Below, piece after piece: positions 51,953-61,603 of a DNA stretch of 64,000 nucleotides. How positions within the stretch are numbered: position 1 is the stretch's first letter; every line of letters starts with the position of its first letter. The notes beneath the pieces were generated by a model that saw nothing but the letters and a program-made list of their open reading frames with translations, ran no database searches and was not told where the DNA came from. Location of the stretch: contig DITE01000058.1 of NCBI GenBank assembly GCA_002422725.1, forward strand, positions 7,509 through 71,508, in the 5' to 3' direction. A program made the translations under genes and the position numbers. Origin of the DNA: Bacteroidales bacterium UBA6192. GTDB lineage: Bacteria; Bacteroidota; Bacteroidia; Bacteroidales; F082.

Positions 51953-53998
51953 TTAAAAATCCAACAATTCCCTGGCAGCCTCATACACCTTATCTGCGTT
52001 CGGTAGTATGGCTTTTTCAAGAATACGGTTGAAACCCACGGGAGTAAAAGTTGACCCAACACGCCTAACCGGTGCATCGAGGAAGCTGAACGCCTCGTCG
52101 GCAATCATGCCTGCAATTTCGCCGCCAAACCCGGCAAACACCTTGTCTTCGTGCACAATGAGTGCTCTGGATGTTTTTTCAACAGATTTGAGTATCGTTT
52201 CTTTATCAAGGGGAACAATGGAGCGGATATCTACCACCTCAATCTGCTTGCCGCTTTCTGCTGCAATACGATCGGCAACCTGCAGACACATATGTGTGGT
52301 GTTTCCATAGGTGATGATACTCAGGTCGGTGCCTTCGCGTCTGACCTTTGCAACACCAAATGGAACTTCAAAATCATCGGGAACCATAGTTTCAGCAATC
52401 GGATCGTTGTAAAGTGCCTTAGGTTCCAGAAAAATGGTTGGGCCTTTGGAGCGTATTGCTGTGCGCAGTAAACCTGCTGCGTCGTCGGCAAACGAAGGAT
52501 AAACAATCCTCAGTCCGGGCAGGGTAGCAAGGGCACCTTCGATTGTTTGCGAGTGGTAAAGTCCACCACCAATATAACCACCTGATGCCAGTCTGATTAC
52601 CACGTTGGGCGAAAATGCCCCGTTGCTGCGCCAATAGTCGTGCGAAGTTTCCACGAGTTGTTCCATGGCCGGCCAGAAATAGTCGGCAAACTCAGCGCCT
52701 TCGATCACGATGCGGATTTTGTTGTTGAAACGGCTCATGCCATTGGCAGTGCCGGTAATAAAATCTTCGGCAATGGGTGCATTGAACACCCTTTTTTTGC
52801 CAAACTCCTGTTGCATTCCTTTGGTCACATTGAAGATGCCGCCTTTGTCCTTGTTGGCTACATCCTGTCCCCAGATAAAGGTATCAGGATTGAGACGAAA
52901 CTCGGCTTTCAGTGTTTCGTTGAGTGCCTGAATGAATTTGAGCTTTTGTCCCTGTTGTCCGTCGTGCAGTCCTTTTGGATATTTGGTGGATACATAGGGT
53001 TCGGGAATCACAAAGTCGAAGATAGATTCCGGGGTAGGGTCAGGGGCTTTGAGGGCTTTCTTGTGTGCCTCCGAAATGGCTTTTTTCGCCTGACTGTCCA
53101 GTTCATCCAGTTCGGCTTCGGTGAACTTGGCTGAATGCAGCAGCTGAATCCTGAAACGTGTCAGGGGGTCGGACATGCGCACACAGTGGCGCTCGTTTTC
53201 GTCGCGGTATAGCTCGTGTTTATCTGAGTTGGAATGCGAATGAATGCGCACACAGTTGGCATGCACAATCACCGGTTCGCCAAATTGTTCGATATGTTCT
53301 TTTGCAGCAAACATAGCATTCATGGAGTCGAACACATTCTTGCCATCGCAATAGATGATTTTCAAGTTTTTCATACCGCTGTAGTTTTCAGCTGCACGGC
53401 GGTTGGCCGATTGGTCTTTCTGCGGCACGGATATTCCATATTGGTTGTCCTGAAACACGAATATGACCGGTAGTTTTTCGTTGGAAGCCCCGTTGATAGC
53501 TTCAAAAACATAGCCTTCGGAGGTCGACGACTCGCCCTGCGAGCTGATGGCAACCCCTTTGGATCCATAATATTTGATGGCACGGGCAACCCCTGTGGCA
53601 TGCAGGGTGTGGTTTCCGGTGGCCGACGACACATTGTGGATATTCCATTCGGGCTTGGCAAAATGGTTCGACATATGACGGCCACCACTGGCAATGTCTG
53701 TTCCTTTGGAGATGCCGTTAAGTATTACTTCTTCGGCTGTGAGCCCTGACGAGATGGCGGTGAGCATATCCCGATAATACGGGAAAAGAAAATCATGTTC
53801 GCGGTCGAACACCTGACCAATGGCCAGTTGAATGCCATCGTGGCCGGCATAAGGAGCGTGGTACGACCAGCCAAGGGCCTGTTTGAGGTAGTTTGGCGCT
53901 TTTTCGTCAATCTGACGGCCAAGGCTCATCAGGCTGTACCATTTTGATAAGGTTTTTTTATCGGTATTAAGTAAGGTGAATTTTCTTTTATCGCTCAT
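51953..53998 (-). CDS. fused E1 alpha/beta component of a 2-oxoacid dehydrogenase
   Basis: The 681-residue protein joins the alpha (about 1-330) and beta (about 340-681) subunits of the thiamine-diphosphate E1, which decarboxylates a 2-oxoacid and passes the acyl group to lipoyl-E2. The alpha part has YYRDMLTAISSGLTAEEV, GNHTLHATGVARAIKYYGSK, SQGESSTSEGYVFEAIN and DNQYGIS; the beta part has FIWGQDVANKDKGGIFNVTK, FNAPIAEDFITGTANGMS and RSKGPTIFLEPKALYN. Branched-chain 2-oxoacids are the usual substrate of this Bacteroidota fusion; pyruvate cannot be excluded. No E2 or E3 gene is nearby. The start at 54046 is inside a -7 box, so 53998 (MSDKRKF) is preferred. Confidence 0.9.
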   Translation of the reverse strand: MSDKRKFTLLNTDKKTLSKWYSLMSLGRQIDEKAPNYLKQALGWSYHAPYAGHDGIQLAIGQVFDREHDFLFPYYRDMLTAISSGLTAEEVILNGISKGTDIASGGRHMSNHFAKPEWNIHNVSSATGNHTLHATGVARAIKYYGSKGVAISSQGESSTSEGYVFEAINGASNEKLPVIFVFQDNQYGISVPQKDQSANRRAAENYSGMKNLKIIYCDGKNVFDSMNAMFAAKEHIEQFGEPVIVHANCVRIHSHSNSDKHELYRDENERHCVRMSDPLTRFRIQLLHSAKFTEAELDELDSQAKKAISEAHKKALKAPDPTPESIFDFVIPEPYVSTKYPKGLHDGQQGQKLKFIQALNETLKAEFRLNPDTFIWGQDVANKDKGGIFNVTKGMQQEFGKKRVFNAPIAEDFITGTANGMSRFNNKIRIVIEGAEFADYFWPAMEQLVETSHDYWRSNGAFSPNVVIRLASGGYIGGGLYHSQTIEGALATLPGLRIVYPSFADDAAGLLRTAIRSKGPTIFLEPKALYNDPIAETMVPDDFEVPFGVAKVRREGTDLSIITYGNTTHMCLQVADRIAAESGKQIEVVDIRSIVPLDKETILKSVEKTSRALIVHEDKVFAGFGGEIAGMIADEAFSFLDAPVRRVGSTFTPVGFNRILEKAILPNADKVYEAARELLDF

Positions 53999-54043
53999 TG
54001 TCAATATTTTGAGTCCAAAACGGACAAATTTGTTTTCAAGGTG

Positions 54044-54051
54044 CAAATTTA
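54044..54051 (-). promoter_or_regulatory. -7 box of the E1 gene
   Basis: On the minus strand TAAATTTG, a perfect TAnnTTTG match, about 45 bases before the ATG at 53998. The remainder of the divergent spacer up to 54434 is AT-rich; a plus-strand TAACTTTA at 54271-54278 is a weak promoter candidate for the hydrolase, and nothing else is evident. Confidence 0.5.
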
Positions 54052-54434
54052 CTGATTTTCCAACAATTTAAAACTGGTCTAAATAAACTTTTAGCCAACT
54101 TAGTACAACAATCGGTTGCAAATGGATAACAAACAAACGCGATTGAGGTTCAATTGGCCTTTTAAATGAAAAGGGTGTTAATCTGATTGATCTCTGGTAG
54201 AAACAATTACTGGCACAAATATGCCTTCTCAATAAAATATTTGTTACTTCTGTCGAATGGAATAATCTCCTAACTTTACGGCAGGGAAGTTTTGTAAGGT
54301 GACAAATGATTTTAATAGTTTATGTATGTTATAGTGTTGAATATTAAATAAATATTTGAAATGATTTCGATTTGGCGAAATTTTTACTTTAGTTTAAGCC
54401 ACAGCTAAGCATCGTTTTTTAAATGTGAAAGGTT

Positions 54435-55364
54435 ATGCAAAGTCTTCGCAGTAGAATAGTCATTGGATTGATCAAGAACAGGCATTGGTTCAAATTAAAA
54501 CTGAAACCTGAAGTTGTTGATGAAAACTTCTCAGTGGATGAATTTCGTGCAAGCATTGACAAGGTTTCTGCAAAAATTAAACTACCCAAAAATATTTCTT
54601 CACAAAAGTTTTTATTAGAAGGAATGCAGGCAGAATGGATCATTCCGCAAAACCCTATACAGGACAAGGTGCTTCTATACATTCATGGTGGAGGTTTCAT
54701 TTCAGGTTCTTGTCTTACCCATCGCATGCATGTGGCAAAGTTTGCGAAAGAGTGCCAGTTAAAATCCTTGGTTTTTGATTACAGACTGGCTCCCGAGCAT
54801 CCATTCCCTGCAGCTCCGGACGATTGTGTTATAGCCTATAAGTGGTTGTTGAATCAAGGGTTTAAAGCAAGAAATATCATTGTGGGAGGCGAATCTGCAG
54901 GGGCAACTTTAACTTTGTCCCTTTTGTTGGCTTTGAAAGAGAATGATATAGCCATGCCTGGAGCGGCTTTTTCAATTTCTCCTGTCACCGATTTACGATG
55001 CAATGCCGCATCATTTGCATATAATGCCAGAAATGATGTTGCACCAATGGGTTCATGGTCAGTTTGGACAAACTATTACATCTCGGACAATGACCCGCTA
55101 AATCCGATCTTGTCGCCCCAATTCGGCAATTTTGAAGGGATTCCACCCTTGTATATTTGTGTCGGAACCCATGAAATTCATTTTGATGATTGTGTAAATG
55201 TTGCAAAAGTTGCTGAGCAACACGGAGTTGATGTTACATTACGAAAATGGGATAAGATGATTCATGCTTTTCCACTTTTATCGCCATTATTCCCCGAAGC
55301 ACGTAAGGCATTCCTCGGGATATGTGAATTTGTAAAGCAGAACACAAACCGTAATTCCGACTAA
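54435..55364 (+). CDS. alpha/beta hydrolase of the hormone-sensitive-lipase type
   Basis: The 309-residue esterase-like protein has the oxyanion motif YIHGGGFISGS (about residue 88), FDYRLAPEHPFPAAPDD, the nucleophile elbow VGGESAGATL (Ser about 155), then the acid in the region of CVGTHEIHFDDCV and the catalytic His in DKMIHAFPL. This is the HSL/family IV layout for short-chain acyl esters. No signal peptide is seen, so it is probably cytoplasmic. It stands alone, with long spacers on both sides. Substrate unknown. Confidence 0.88.
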   Translation: MQSLRSRIVIGLIKNRHWFKLKLKPEVVDENFSVDEFRASIDKVSAKIKLPKNISSQKFLLEGMQAEWIIPQNPIQDKVLLYIHGGGFISGSCLTHRMHVAKFAKECQLKSLVFDYRLAPEHPFPAAPDDCVIAYKWLLNQGFKARNIIVGGESAGATLTLSLLLALKENDIAMPGAAFSISPVTDLRCNAASFAYNARNDVAPMGSWSVWTNYYISDNDPLNPILSPQFGNFEGIPPLYICVGTHEIHFDDCVNVAKVAEQHGVDVTLRKWDKMIHAFPLLSPLFPEARKAFLGICEFVKQNTNRNSD

Positions 55365-55772
55365 ATCATAAGCATGTCAACGTAATCAATATAGCATTGG
55401 ATTCATCATTATCCAGTAATAGCAGGCTTTCGTTATCCCAATTTCTGTTTTGCATCGTATTTATAAGGCTCTAATGGAGCTTGATTCTAAGTTGATTGAC
55501 AGAACATCTAAACGATACAGTTGTGTGTAATGTGTCCATATTTTCAGAGGTTGCAATTTTTTTATCTCCCATTGCGTTAGCCCCAGAGCATTTGCCAACT
55601 CTCTCGATTCATGTTGCTTGTTTCGGATAACACAAGCATCCTTATGGAGGCAGGGGTAAGGCAAATATGAAAGGAAGGTGATTGATATGCGGTGAAATGA
55701 GCTTACTCAAATACAGCTTATTTTCACTATACAAAGCTGGCCATTGATCATGAACCAAAAACAATACTCAAT
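55365..55772. other. 408-base spacer without a supported gene
   Basis: Between the hydrolase and the PIG-L gene. A 67-codon minus frame (55461-55664) contains ELANALGLTQWEIKKLQPLK and reads like protein but has no recognised domain, signal or promoter; it may be a remnant. No hairpin, tRNA or repeat stands out. Confidence 0.4.
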
Positions 55773-56693
55773 ATGAATAATAAAAAATGGACATTTTTCT
55801 TTCCTGTCTTCTTGATGCTATTGTTTTCGTGCCAGCAAAGAGAAGATGTGCGACAATATGCGGCTACAGAATCCTACCCTGAAGATACCGTCCTTGAGGC
55901 TATTGAGGTGAAAAGGGCGATGATAGTTGTTGCCCACGATGACGATATGTGTGCTGTGGCAGGCACTGCTTCTCTTCTGAAAAAAAATGGATGGGAAATT
56001 GCTGTCATGAGTTTCTCCAAGTCCCCCGAACAGAATGCTGCGCAGCTAAAGGCTTGCAGCAGTTTGTCGGATACCGTGATGTTCGTTGACCTAAAACCCG
56101 AACAATACAGAAACGACCTTGCCAATGTAAAAGAAGCCTATTATGCCATTCCCAGAGAAGATTTTGGGACGGTTTTCAACAGATCGTTGGTTGAACCGGA
56201 GTTTGTCAATAGGATAAATGAATTTAACCCTGCGGTCATTTTTACGCTCGACAATGAAATGGGGGGCTACGGTCATCCCGATCATGTTTTCGTCAGCCAG
56301 TTGGTTCTTGATCTGACCCTGGAAAACCTGATTAGCCCGCAATATATTTATCAAAGTGTTTACACCGACCATATGGAGAATACCATCATGAAACGGCATT
56401 CTGAACGGATGAAAAGCTGGGGTTTTCCAGGCGATGAGTGGGAAAACGCGAAGAGAATATACGGTGTGGAGGGCATGCCCCAGCCCAATGTTCAGCTTAA
56501 TATCACAAGTGAGTCAAACGTAAAGATGGACTATTTGAGGTCGTACAACAAGAGAGAGCGTAAAATCCTGGGATTTTTCATCCCAGAATTTGAAAAGTAT
56601 ACAGCTACGGAATACTTTACCATTTTTGACCGTGAGTTTTATAGAATCATTGAAGCTGAAGCATACAAAATGGCAAATGGGCAAGATCTCTGA
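55773..56693 (+). CDS. PIG-L family deacetylase, lipoprotein
   Basis: The 306-residue protein starts with a lipoprotein signal (KKWTFFFPVFLMLLFSC, Cys20), so it should be membrane-attached outside the cytoplasm. The PIG-L (LmbE-like) metal site is AHDDDMCAVAG near residue 54 plus GYGHPDHVFVSQL near 165. The family consensus AHPDDE is altered to AHDDDM, but the His, the Asp pair and the later HPDH are kept, so zinc-dependent N-deacetylation of an acetylated amino sugar remains plausible. It is a single gene in a region of long spacers. Confidence 0.85.
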   Translation: MNNKKWTFFFPVFLMLLFSCQQREDVRQYAATESYPEDTVLEAIEVKRAMIVVAHDDDMCAVAGTASLLKKNGWEIAVMSFSKSPEQNAAQLKACSSLSDTVMFVDLKPEQYRNDLANVKEAYYAIPREDFGTVFNRSLVEPEFVNRINEFNPAVIFTLDNEMGGYGHPDHVFVSQLVLDLTLENLISPQYIYQSVYTDHMENTIMKRHSERMKSWGFPGDEWENAKRIYGVEGMPQPNVQLNITSESNVKMDYLRSYNKRERKILGFFIPEFEKYTATEYFTIFDREFYRIIEAEAYKMANGQDL

Positions 56694-56954
56694 CAGAAGT
56701 CTCCATTGGCGTGCAATCCTTCAATAAAAACCCTTGACTTTTGGGCTCGATTTGAACTAATTCCTGACTCTCTAAATAGCGGAATCTGAAACAGCACAAC
56801 AAGTATTCAGAACCCCAGCAGAAATAGTTACCTGGATAATTATGCCTGGCAGCAGAGTGAGTGCAGGAGAATGCAAAATTCATCTACTTTTACGGCCTGA
56901 TAAGAGGTCTTGTAATAAGCCGACTTAGGAACAACTAATAGACACATTAACAAC

Positions 56955-57911
56955 ATGATAGTTCAGATTTTACTATTGTTACTAGGCTTTGGGATTTTGA
57001 TAAAAGGGGCTGATTGGTTAGTAGAAGGTGGCTCAGCATTAGCACGAAAATACAGGGTATCGGAATTGGCAATAGGCTTGACAATCGTTGCTTTTGGCAC
57101 ATCAATGCCCGAATTTGTTGTCAATGCTTTTGCAGCTTATGAATCAAAAGCAGATATTGTTTTTGGTAATATAATAGGAAGCAATATTTTCAACCTGTTT
57201 GCGATACTTGGCATTGCCGGATTAATTACTCCGATAGTAGTTCAATCAAGCACTGTGTGGAAAGAAATTCCCTATTCATTCCTGGCAGTCCTGCTGCTGT
57301 TTTTCCTTTCAAATAGTTTTTTATCCGAAAATGAGAGCCTTACAAGAATTGATGGGATAATTCTTTTGATTTTCTTTCTCATATTTCTCTATTATGTATT
57401 CCGTCAGTTAAGTAAAGATACCATACTGCTGGAAACAAACCGAATAGAATTATCGAACCTGAAAATCTGGACTTTTATACTGGTAGGCCTGATCTTCCTG
57501 GTTGCAGGAGGCCGACTCGTTGTGATTAATTCGGTACTGATTGCCCAAAGCTTGGGTATCAGTCAAACCATAATTGGCTTAACCATTGTTGCAGCAGGAA
57601 CATCTCTGCCAGAACTTGCGACATCAGTTGTGGCCGCTGCCAAAAGGAGCAACGATATCGCGATCGGAAATATCATTGGTTCGAATATCTTCAATATTTT
57701 TTTCGTTCTGGGCGCAAGTGCTTTAATTAGGCCAGTTGATTTCAATGTCAAATTCAATATTGACATATATCTGTTGGGAGCAGGAACAATACTGCTTTTT
57801 CTCGCAATGTATTCCGGAAAGAAGAAGAAGCTGGACAGATGGGAAGCCGGGACGATGCTTTTAATCTATATTGGTTATGTTATATACTTGATTAATAATG
57901 AAATGCATTAG
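56955..57911 (+). CDS. CaCA-family calcium/sodium antiporter
   Basis: The 318-residue inner-membrane protein has ten helices in two inverted halves with the alpha-1 and alpha-2 repeats: VAFGTSMPEFVVNAFAA with NIIGSNIFNLFAILG, and VAAGTSLPELATSVVAA with NIIGSNIFNIFFVLG. It belongs to the YrbG group of K+-independent exchangers. The central acidic residues are kept in both halves. It follows a 260-base spacer and precedes nhaA on the same strand; both are cation antiporters, but a 226-base gap makes an operon uncertain. Confidence 0.93.
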   Translation: MIVQILLLLLGFGILIKGADWLVEGGSALARKYRVSELAIGLTIVAFGTSMPEFVVNAFAAYESKADIVFGNIIGSNIFNLFAILGIAGLITPIVVQSSTVWKEIPYSFLAVLLLFFLSNSFLSENESLTRIDGIILLIFFLIFLYYVFRQLSKDTILLETNRIELSNLKIWTFILVGLIFLVAGGRLVVINSVLIAQSLGISQTIIGLTIVAAGTSLPELATSVVAAAKRSNDIAIGNIIGSNIFNIFFVLGASALIRPVDFNVKFNIDIYLLGAGTILLFLAMYSGKKKKLDRWEAGTMLLIYIGYVIYLINNEMH

Positions 57912-58137
57912 TCAGGTTTGTGTTGCAATTAGAGCGTGAACCCCATTTTCTGCCTCAATGTGGGGCGAAAATACGCTTGCTGCAATGAAGAAAACCATGC
58001 CAGAAGAGGAGAATTCAACAACAATTCGATAAATTTGCCCTGTCAACTGAGGGTGTGCTATTTTTAAGATACATAAATTCAATGTGTTGCAAAAGTTTGA
58101 CAAACGCATATACAATAGACAGTAACAGGTAAATAAC

Positions 58138-59295
58138 ATGAGCGTAACGAAACTTTTTAAGGAATTCATAGAAAGTGAAAAAGCTGGCGGACTAATTTTA
58201 GTTGTGGTGACAGTGCTTTCACTTGTGCTGGCAAATTCTGCCTGGCAAACAGACTATATTAGTTTTTGGCATACTAAACTTGGTGGACACTCTCTCGTTC
58301 ACTGGATTAATGATGGGCTTATGGCGATTTTTTTTCTGCTTATCGGCCTGGAGTTAGAAAGAGAGATCTATCATGGAGAGCTTTCAAACATAAAAAGTGC
58401 CTCGTTACCCATCTTTGGGGCAATGGGCGGTTTGCTTCTTCCGGCAGGGCTTTATTTATTGTTCAACTTCGGGACTGAAACCCAGTCAGGAGTGGGTATT
58501 CCAATGGCAACAGACATTGCTTTTGCCATTGGTATTCTATCCCTTTTAGGCAAACGTGTTCCGGTCTCCCTCAAAATTTTCCTGACAGCTCTGGCCGTAA
58601 TGGACGACCTGGCAGCCATTATAGTCATTGCAGTGTTCTACACAACCTCTATTGCATTTGTCAATTTATTTATCGCATTAGGCATTTTTGGTTTTCTTGT
58701 CGTACTGAACCGTCTGAAAGTTAATAACTTAATTCCTTATTTAGTAGGCGGTATAACCATGTGGTATTTTATGCTTAACTCAGGGGTGCACGCTACAATA
58801 ACGGGAGTTTTGTTGGCTTTTGCCATTCCTTTTCGCAAGACTGGAGTAAAATCACCTTCCTATATACTTCAACATTTCCTGCACAAGCCAGTTGCTTTTT
58901 TCATCCTGCCATTGTTTGCCATAGCCAACACCTGCATTGCGATTGACGACAATTGGCACAGCGGTTTAATGCAGCCGGGTAGCATAGGCATTCTCGCGGG
59001 CCTTGTAATAGGGAAGCCTTTGGGAATCTGGCTCTTTTCATTTGTTGGCGTTGGCCTGGGCCTTTGTGCATTGCCCTCGGATCTGAAATGGAAAAATATC
59101 GTGGGAGCCGGATTCTTAGGGGGTATTGGTTTTACCATGTCAATTTTCATCACACTGCTTGCTTTCGATGATGTTGACCTCGTCAATAATGCCAAAATTG
59201 CAATTATTGTCGCCTCCGTAATTGCAGGTTCAATTGGTTTTATATGGCTAAGACTGACGCTGAAAACACCCATCGATAAAGACGAAAAAGCCTGA
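58138..59295 (+). CDS. nhaA: Na+/H+ antiporter NhaA
   Basis: The 385-residue inner-membrane antiporter exports Na+ in exchange for protons. Family residues are present: MAIFFLLIGLELEREIYHGE, MATDIAFAIGILSLLGKRVP and LTALAVMDDLAAIIVIAVFY with the essential Asp-Asp pair, and a C-terminal half with GAGFLGGIGFTMSIFITLLAF. Length matches NhaA. It lies on the same strand after the CaCA antiporter. No riboswitch-like structure is evident in its leader. Confidence 0.95.
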   Translation: MSVTKLFKEFIESEKAGGLILVVVTVLSLVLANSAWQTDYISFWHTKLGGHSLVHWINDGLMAIFFLLIGLELEREIYHGELSNIKSASLPIFGAMGGLLLPAGLYLLFNFGTETQSGVGIPMATDIAFAIGILSLLGKRVPVSLKIFLTALAVMDDLAAIIVIAVFYTTSIAFVNLFIALGIFGFLVVLNRLKVNNLIPYLVGGITMWYFMLNSGVHATITGVLLAFAIPFRKTGVKSPSYILQHFLHKPVAFFILPLFAIANTCIAIDDNWHSGLMQPGSIGILAGLVIGKPLGIWLFSFVGVGLGLCALPSDLKWKNIVGAGFLGGIGFTMSIFITLLAFDDVDLVNNAKIAIIVASVIAGSIGFIWLRLTLKTPIDKDEKA

Positions 59296-59780
59296 TTATT
59301 GGATTTTTCTACCTTGCCTCCATGAGCGCAACAACCATAGCTTTGTCAAACCTGACTTCCGACAGTAAGGTTAACTGCACTCTAAAACACTTTGAAAAAT
59401 TTGTTTTGAAAATTTCCTGCTTTTGACTCTATTCTCTGCTTTAAAAATCTGTCTTGGTGTGGGATTTAGCAGAAAAGGCAAATTGACTTATGAAAGTCTT
59501 CGTGCAGTGACAATGAATTGAACCACTTTTCTTCCACTGTTTTGTGTGTTGAGCATCTTTTGAAAAGGGCGCAAGATTTATGAAAGGAATGTTGAAGTAG
59601 TGATGGGCGAGCAAATAAACGTGCCAAGCTGCAGGTTTAAGACTCATCAGCAGATACCGGAAAATGACACCAACCAGTATTATGTTGTGTGCCTAAGGAA
59701 GCAAAATAGAGCTACCTTTATGGCCGGAAGGGAAGGTAGATTGTTGGGTGAAATGTTTTAATACACAAAGTTATTAAAAG
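59296..59780. other. 485-base spacer without a supported gene
   Basis: Between nhaA and the T9SS cargo gene. A 68-codon minus frame (59441-59647, containing WHVYLLAHHYFNIPFINLAP) reads like protein but carries no known domain, and no ribosome-binding site or promoter is seen for it. Near the right end TACCTTTA (59713-59720) is a weak -7 box for the next gene. Confidence 0.4.
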
Positions 59781-60962
59781 ATGAAAACACTACTCACAAC
59801 AGGCTTGTTATTGATTTACAGTATGACATTTAGCCAGGGTTCATACCAATTTGCCGACACGACGAAAAAATGGAATACGCTTACTTATGGTTCATGGGCA
59901 TGGGATATTGTACATTGTGGTGGCACCAAAACAAACAAAATTTCGGGCGAAGTAGTATTGAACGACATGGCATTTTGGAACATTTTTGAAGCCATCGACT
60001 CTTTACAGCAAGACTGGGACAATGTTGGTATTATCCGGGAAGATACGATTGAAAAAAAGGTGTACTTCTCAATGGGCGATCCCGGCGAAATAGGTCTGAT
60101 CTATGATTTCGACCTGATTGTGGGCGATTGTGTGGTGATTGATAATTATTATGTTGGTTTTGAAAATGTGGTGTTGATTTGCGATAGTATCGACTTCTTA
60201 ACTATTTATGGTTCGGATAAAAAAAGGTTTTTTCTTCATTCGCCTGATCATTGGGATTCAGATGTTTGGATTGAGGGTATAGGGAGTAAATTTGGATTAC
60301 TGTACAGTGGTCTTAACGGCGCGCTGATTGCTGGTGGAGGTACAGATTTACTGTGTTGTTCCAAAAATGACACGCTTATTTATATGGACTCTGTCTATAA
60401 TTCCTGCTACATTCAGGAGTTTTATCCCAAAATATCATCTGAGTATTACGACACAGCCTATTTAAATACCTATTACGAGTTTCAGGTGCAGGTTTCTGAC
60501 ACAGGCAATATCGGATCATATGAACTCATTGGCAATGTTATACCCAATGGGTTTGAATTTAACGAAGCAACAGGATTACTTACCGGAACGCCTGTGGCTA
60601 CAGGCTTGTTTCCATGCATCATAACAATACGCAACAATGATCTGGGGTTTTTAACAGATATATTAAATGCTGATCTTCCTGTTGTTCTCGCAAACGCGAT
60701 CGATAATTTGACAGATTATTCCAAAATTAGCATACATCCGAACCCTTTCACAACAAGTTTTGTCATTTCGGGCCAAGACATGCAACATGACTCTTACATT
60801 CTGGAAGTGTACAATAGCGAAGGACTGCTCATTGATAAAAGCATCATTTCGGAATTACCATTTGAAATAGTTAGCCGCCATTACCCGATTGGCCTGTATC
60901 TGGTAAAGATTACTGATGTAATGAATCGTAAGATGTTGATTTGCAAAGGGCTTAAGCATTAG
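59781..60962 (+). CDS. secreted protein with putative Ig domain and type A T9SS sorting signal
   Basis: The 393-residue protein begins with a signal peptide (MKTLLTTGLLLIYSMTFS then Q). The N-terminal ~200 residues are beta-rich with no recognised family. At about 230-300 a putative Ig domain (IGNVIPNGFEFNEATGLLTG, then TPVATGLFPCIITIRNN) resembles the He_PIG type. The C-terminus (about 315-393) with SIHPNPFTTSFVISG and YPIGLYLVKITD is a type A (Por) sorting domain, so the protein should be exported by type IX secretion and probably lipid-anchored on the surface. Cargo function unknown. Confidence 0.85.
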   Translation: MKTLLTTGLLLIYSMTFSQGSYQFADTTKKWNTLTYGSWAWDIVHCGGTKTNKISGEVVLNDMAFWNIFEAIDSLQQDWDNVGIIREDTIEKKVYFSMGDPGEIGLIYDFDLIVGDCVVIDNYYVGFENVVLICDSIDFLTIYGSDKKRFFLHSPDHWDSDVWIEGIGSKFGLLYSGLNGALIAGGGTDLLCCSKNDTLIYMDSVYNSCYIQEFYPKISSEYYDTAYLNTYYEFQVQVSDTGNIGSYELIGNVIPNGFEFNEATGLLTGTPVATGLFPCIITIRNNDLGFLTDILNADLPVVLANAIDNLTDYSKISIHPNPFTTSFVISGQDMQHDSYILEVYNSEGLLIDKSIISELPFEIVSRHYPIGLYLVKITDVMNRKMLICKGLKH

Positions 60963-61030
60963 GTACTCTTGACAAATCCGCTTTTATCGGGCTTGTTGTC
61001 CAGGCGGGAATGGATTAAAATTGTTCCGAA

Positions 61031-61603
61031 TCAGGGTCTGATAACCTCAAACTCCCCGTTTTCCTTCAGTTTAATCATTGTTGATGCCTTGGGTTGTCGT
61101 ATATCATTTTGATAAAGACCAACGGTGTGGTCGACAGATTGCCTGATGGCTTGCGATATCTGGCTGAAAAGCATGGGCGAAGCCTCACCAGAGATGTTGG
61201 CCGAAGTGGAAACCACTGCTTTGCCAAAAGCCTCAATCATTGCGATGCAAAAGGGGTCTTTGGTTACTCTGATTGCGATGGTTTTGTCTTTGGAAAGCAA
61301 GTTGCCCGCTACTTTTCGTGCGCCTGAATACACAATGGTCAGTGGTTTTGTGGCTGTTTTAACAAGATCAGCTGCAATGGCAGGCACTTCATCTACATAC
61401 TCCTTGAGTCTTTCGAAGCTGTCGACCAAAACGATCAGGCTTTTATTTTCCTTGCGTTTCTTTATCTTGAATATTTTGTTGATGGCTTTCGAATGCGTTG
61501 GATCGCAGCCAATGCCCCAGATAGTATCAGTTGGATACAATATTGTTTTGCCGGCTTTAAGAGCCTCAACAGCAAGCTTTACTTCATCTTCAAATGTACT
61601 CAT
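61031..61603 (-). CDS. L-threonylcarbamoyladenylate synthase (Sua5/YrdC/YwlC)
   Basis: The 190-residue enzyme makes threonylcarbamoyl-AMP from threonine, bicarbonate and ATP for the t6A modification of ANN-decoding tRNAs. Motifs: LYPTDTIWGIGCDPTHSKAI, IFKIKKRKENKSLIVLV (KxR/SxN type substrate loop) and AVVSTSANISGEASP. It has only the YrdC domain, without the C-terminal Sua5 domain. Its start overlaps the stop of the glycosyltransferase gene in ATGA, so the two are coupled. Confidence 0.93.
   Translation of the reverse strand: MSTFEDEVKLAVEALKAGKTILYPTDTIWGIGCDPTHSKAINKIFKIKKRKENKSLIVLVDSFERLKEYVDEVPAIAADLVKTATKPLTIVYSGARKVAGNLLSKDKTIAIRVTKDPFCIAMIEAFGKAVVSTSANISGEASPMLFSQISQAIRQSVDHTVGLYQNDIRQPKASTMIKLKENGEFEVIRP

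Noticed and set aside
57912..58137. Possible Na+ or Li+ riboswitch in the nhaA leader
   Set aside because: Only a short CCCCA/TGGGG hairpin is visible (about 57950-57965); no conserved riboswitch core could be recognised.
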